Shown here one piece after another: positions 5,937-6,466 of a DNA stretch of 6,466 nucleotides (within the stretch, counting starts at the first letter, position 1; the number at the start of each line of letters is the position of its first letter). Location: NCBI GenBank assembly GCA_900548415.1, contig URKO01000073.1, positions 1-6,466 on the forward strand, written 5' to 3'. This DNA comes from an uncultured Porphyromonas sp. Its GTDB lineage: Bacteria; Bacteroidota; Bacteroidia; Bacteroidales; Porphyromonadaceae. Made by a program: the position numbers and the translations under genes. The notes under the pieces were generated by a model. It was not told the DNA's origin. It saw only the letters and a program-made list of their open reading frames with translations, and did not search any database.

Positions 5937-6466
5937 ATGACGAGAAGATTAACACCTTTACTCTTCCTCCTCTTAGCTCTCTGCTACCCTGCGATGGGGC
6001 ATGCGAGCGAGAGCCCTTTTGTCTCAGGCGATGGTCTGAGAGAGCTAGGCGAACCAACGATACGCCTGACCACCTCCACAGAGATTGGAGCGGACTGCTC
6101 ATTTAGAATCATGGGTGATGGTAGTACGCCCATCCAGATTGACTGGGGCGATGGTACACTCACAACCGTCTCTCCTACTGCGCCTGCAGCCAAGGGTAAG
6201 AAAGCTGGCGAGGAGATCAAGGTCTACGGAAACTGCTCAGTCCTTATGGCTCCAGGAGCTAATATCACCTCCATAGCGATCAATTCGGAACAGCTTGGTA
6301 TGCTCTCCCTAGACAACAATGAGCTTACGACGCTAGACCACGTCAATGCGCCAAACCTTGGAATCCTTAAGATACAAAATAACAAGCTGACGAGCTTCCA
6401 CTACAAGGAGCTAAAGTCGCTCTCAACCGTTGATCTGAGACGCAACGATCTAGAGACTATCGAGCT
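5937..6466 (+). CDS. Exported leucine-rich-repeat protein with PKD-like motif, N-terminal part (internalin-J-like)
   Basis: The frame opens at ATG 5937 and runs off the right edge, giving 176 complete codons. Residues 1-23 form a signal peptide (MTRRLTPLLFLLLALCYPAM) with likely cleavage near GHA-SES. The Cys in LALC does not fit a lipobox, since Leu precedes it, so a lipoprotein is unlikely. Residues 41-80 form a beta-rich region with the PKD-type signature IQIDWGDGT (67-74). From residue 120, three leucine-rich repeats with a 21-residue period are seen: LGMLSLDNNELTTL, LGILKIQNNKLTSF and LSTVDLRRNDLETI, fitting LxxLxLxxNxLxxL. This resembles internalin-J/BspA-like surface proteins of Porphyromonas and relatives, which often carry a T9SS sorting domain at the C-terminus; that end is outside the window. 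A role in adhesion or biofilm is an inference from the family. Confidence 0.85.
   Translation, partial: MTRRLTPLLFLLLALCYPAMGHASESPFVSGDGLRELGEPTIRLTTSTEIGADCSFRIMGDGSTPIQIDWGDGTLTTVSPTAPAAKGKKAGEEIKVYGNCSVLMAPGANITSIAINSEQLGMLSLDNNELTTLDHVNAPNLGILKIQNNKLTSFHYKELKSLSTVDLRRNDLETIE

Noticed and set aside
5938..5998. Lipoprotein signal at LALC in the LRR protein
   Set aside because: The residue before Cys is Leu rather than Gly/Ala/Ser, and a normal signal-peptidase I site (GHA-SES) follows.

Overview
The window looks like chromosomal DNA from a member of the Bacteroidota, most probably Porphyromonas or a close relative. The reasons are a type IX secretion (Por) sorting domain on a secreted protease, a Bacteroidota-type -7 promoter box (TACCTTTG) in front of that protease, almost no Shine-Dalgarno signals, a moderate G+C content and an internalin-J-like leucine-rich-repeat surface protein. 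All genes lie on the + strand and are tightly packed. No mobile element, tRNA, rRNA or CRISPR array is visible, and no stretch of 300 bases lacks a gene.

Layout: (1) bases 1-159 are the tail of an unidentified gene cut by the left edge. Its stop overlaps the start of (2) dnaX (152-1948), the clamp-loader tau subunit of DNA polymerase III. dnaX contains an in-phase A10-G slippery tract in the linker after its AAA+ and collar domains, with stops close by in both other frames. (3) A 135-base intergenic region holds an A/T-rich inverted repeat and a promoter. (4) At 2084-4426 is a secreted lysyl-endopeptidase-like serine protease with signal peptide, propeptide, catalytic domain, extra beta domain and T9SS sorting domain. 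(5) At 4465-5307 and 5319-5876 are the alpha and beta subunits of a two-subunit class I [4Fe-4S] fumarase/tartrate dehydratase-type hydro-lyase, in an operon. (6) From 5937 to the right edge is the N-terminal part of an exported protein with a PKD-like motif and 21-residue leucine-rich repeats.

The genes do not form one pathway. Replication (dnaX) and fumarate metabolism (probably the succinate branch of fermentation) are housekeeping. The protease and LRR protein are cell-surface or secreted products typical of host-associated Porphyromonas. I see no new multi-gene system. The strongest point for a second look is the predicted programmed slippage in dnaX, which would give a 429-residue gamma-like product. 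The second is the detailed lysyl-endopeptidase signature of the protease, including a Lys-Gly junction placed where self-activation would be expected.
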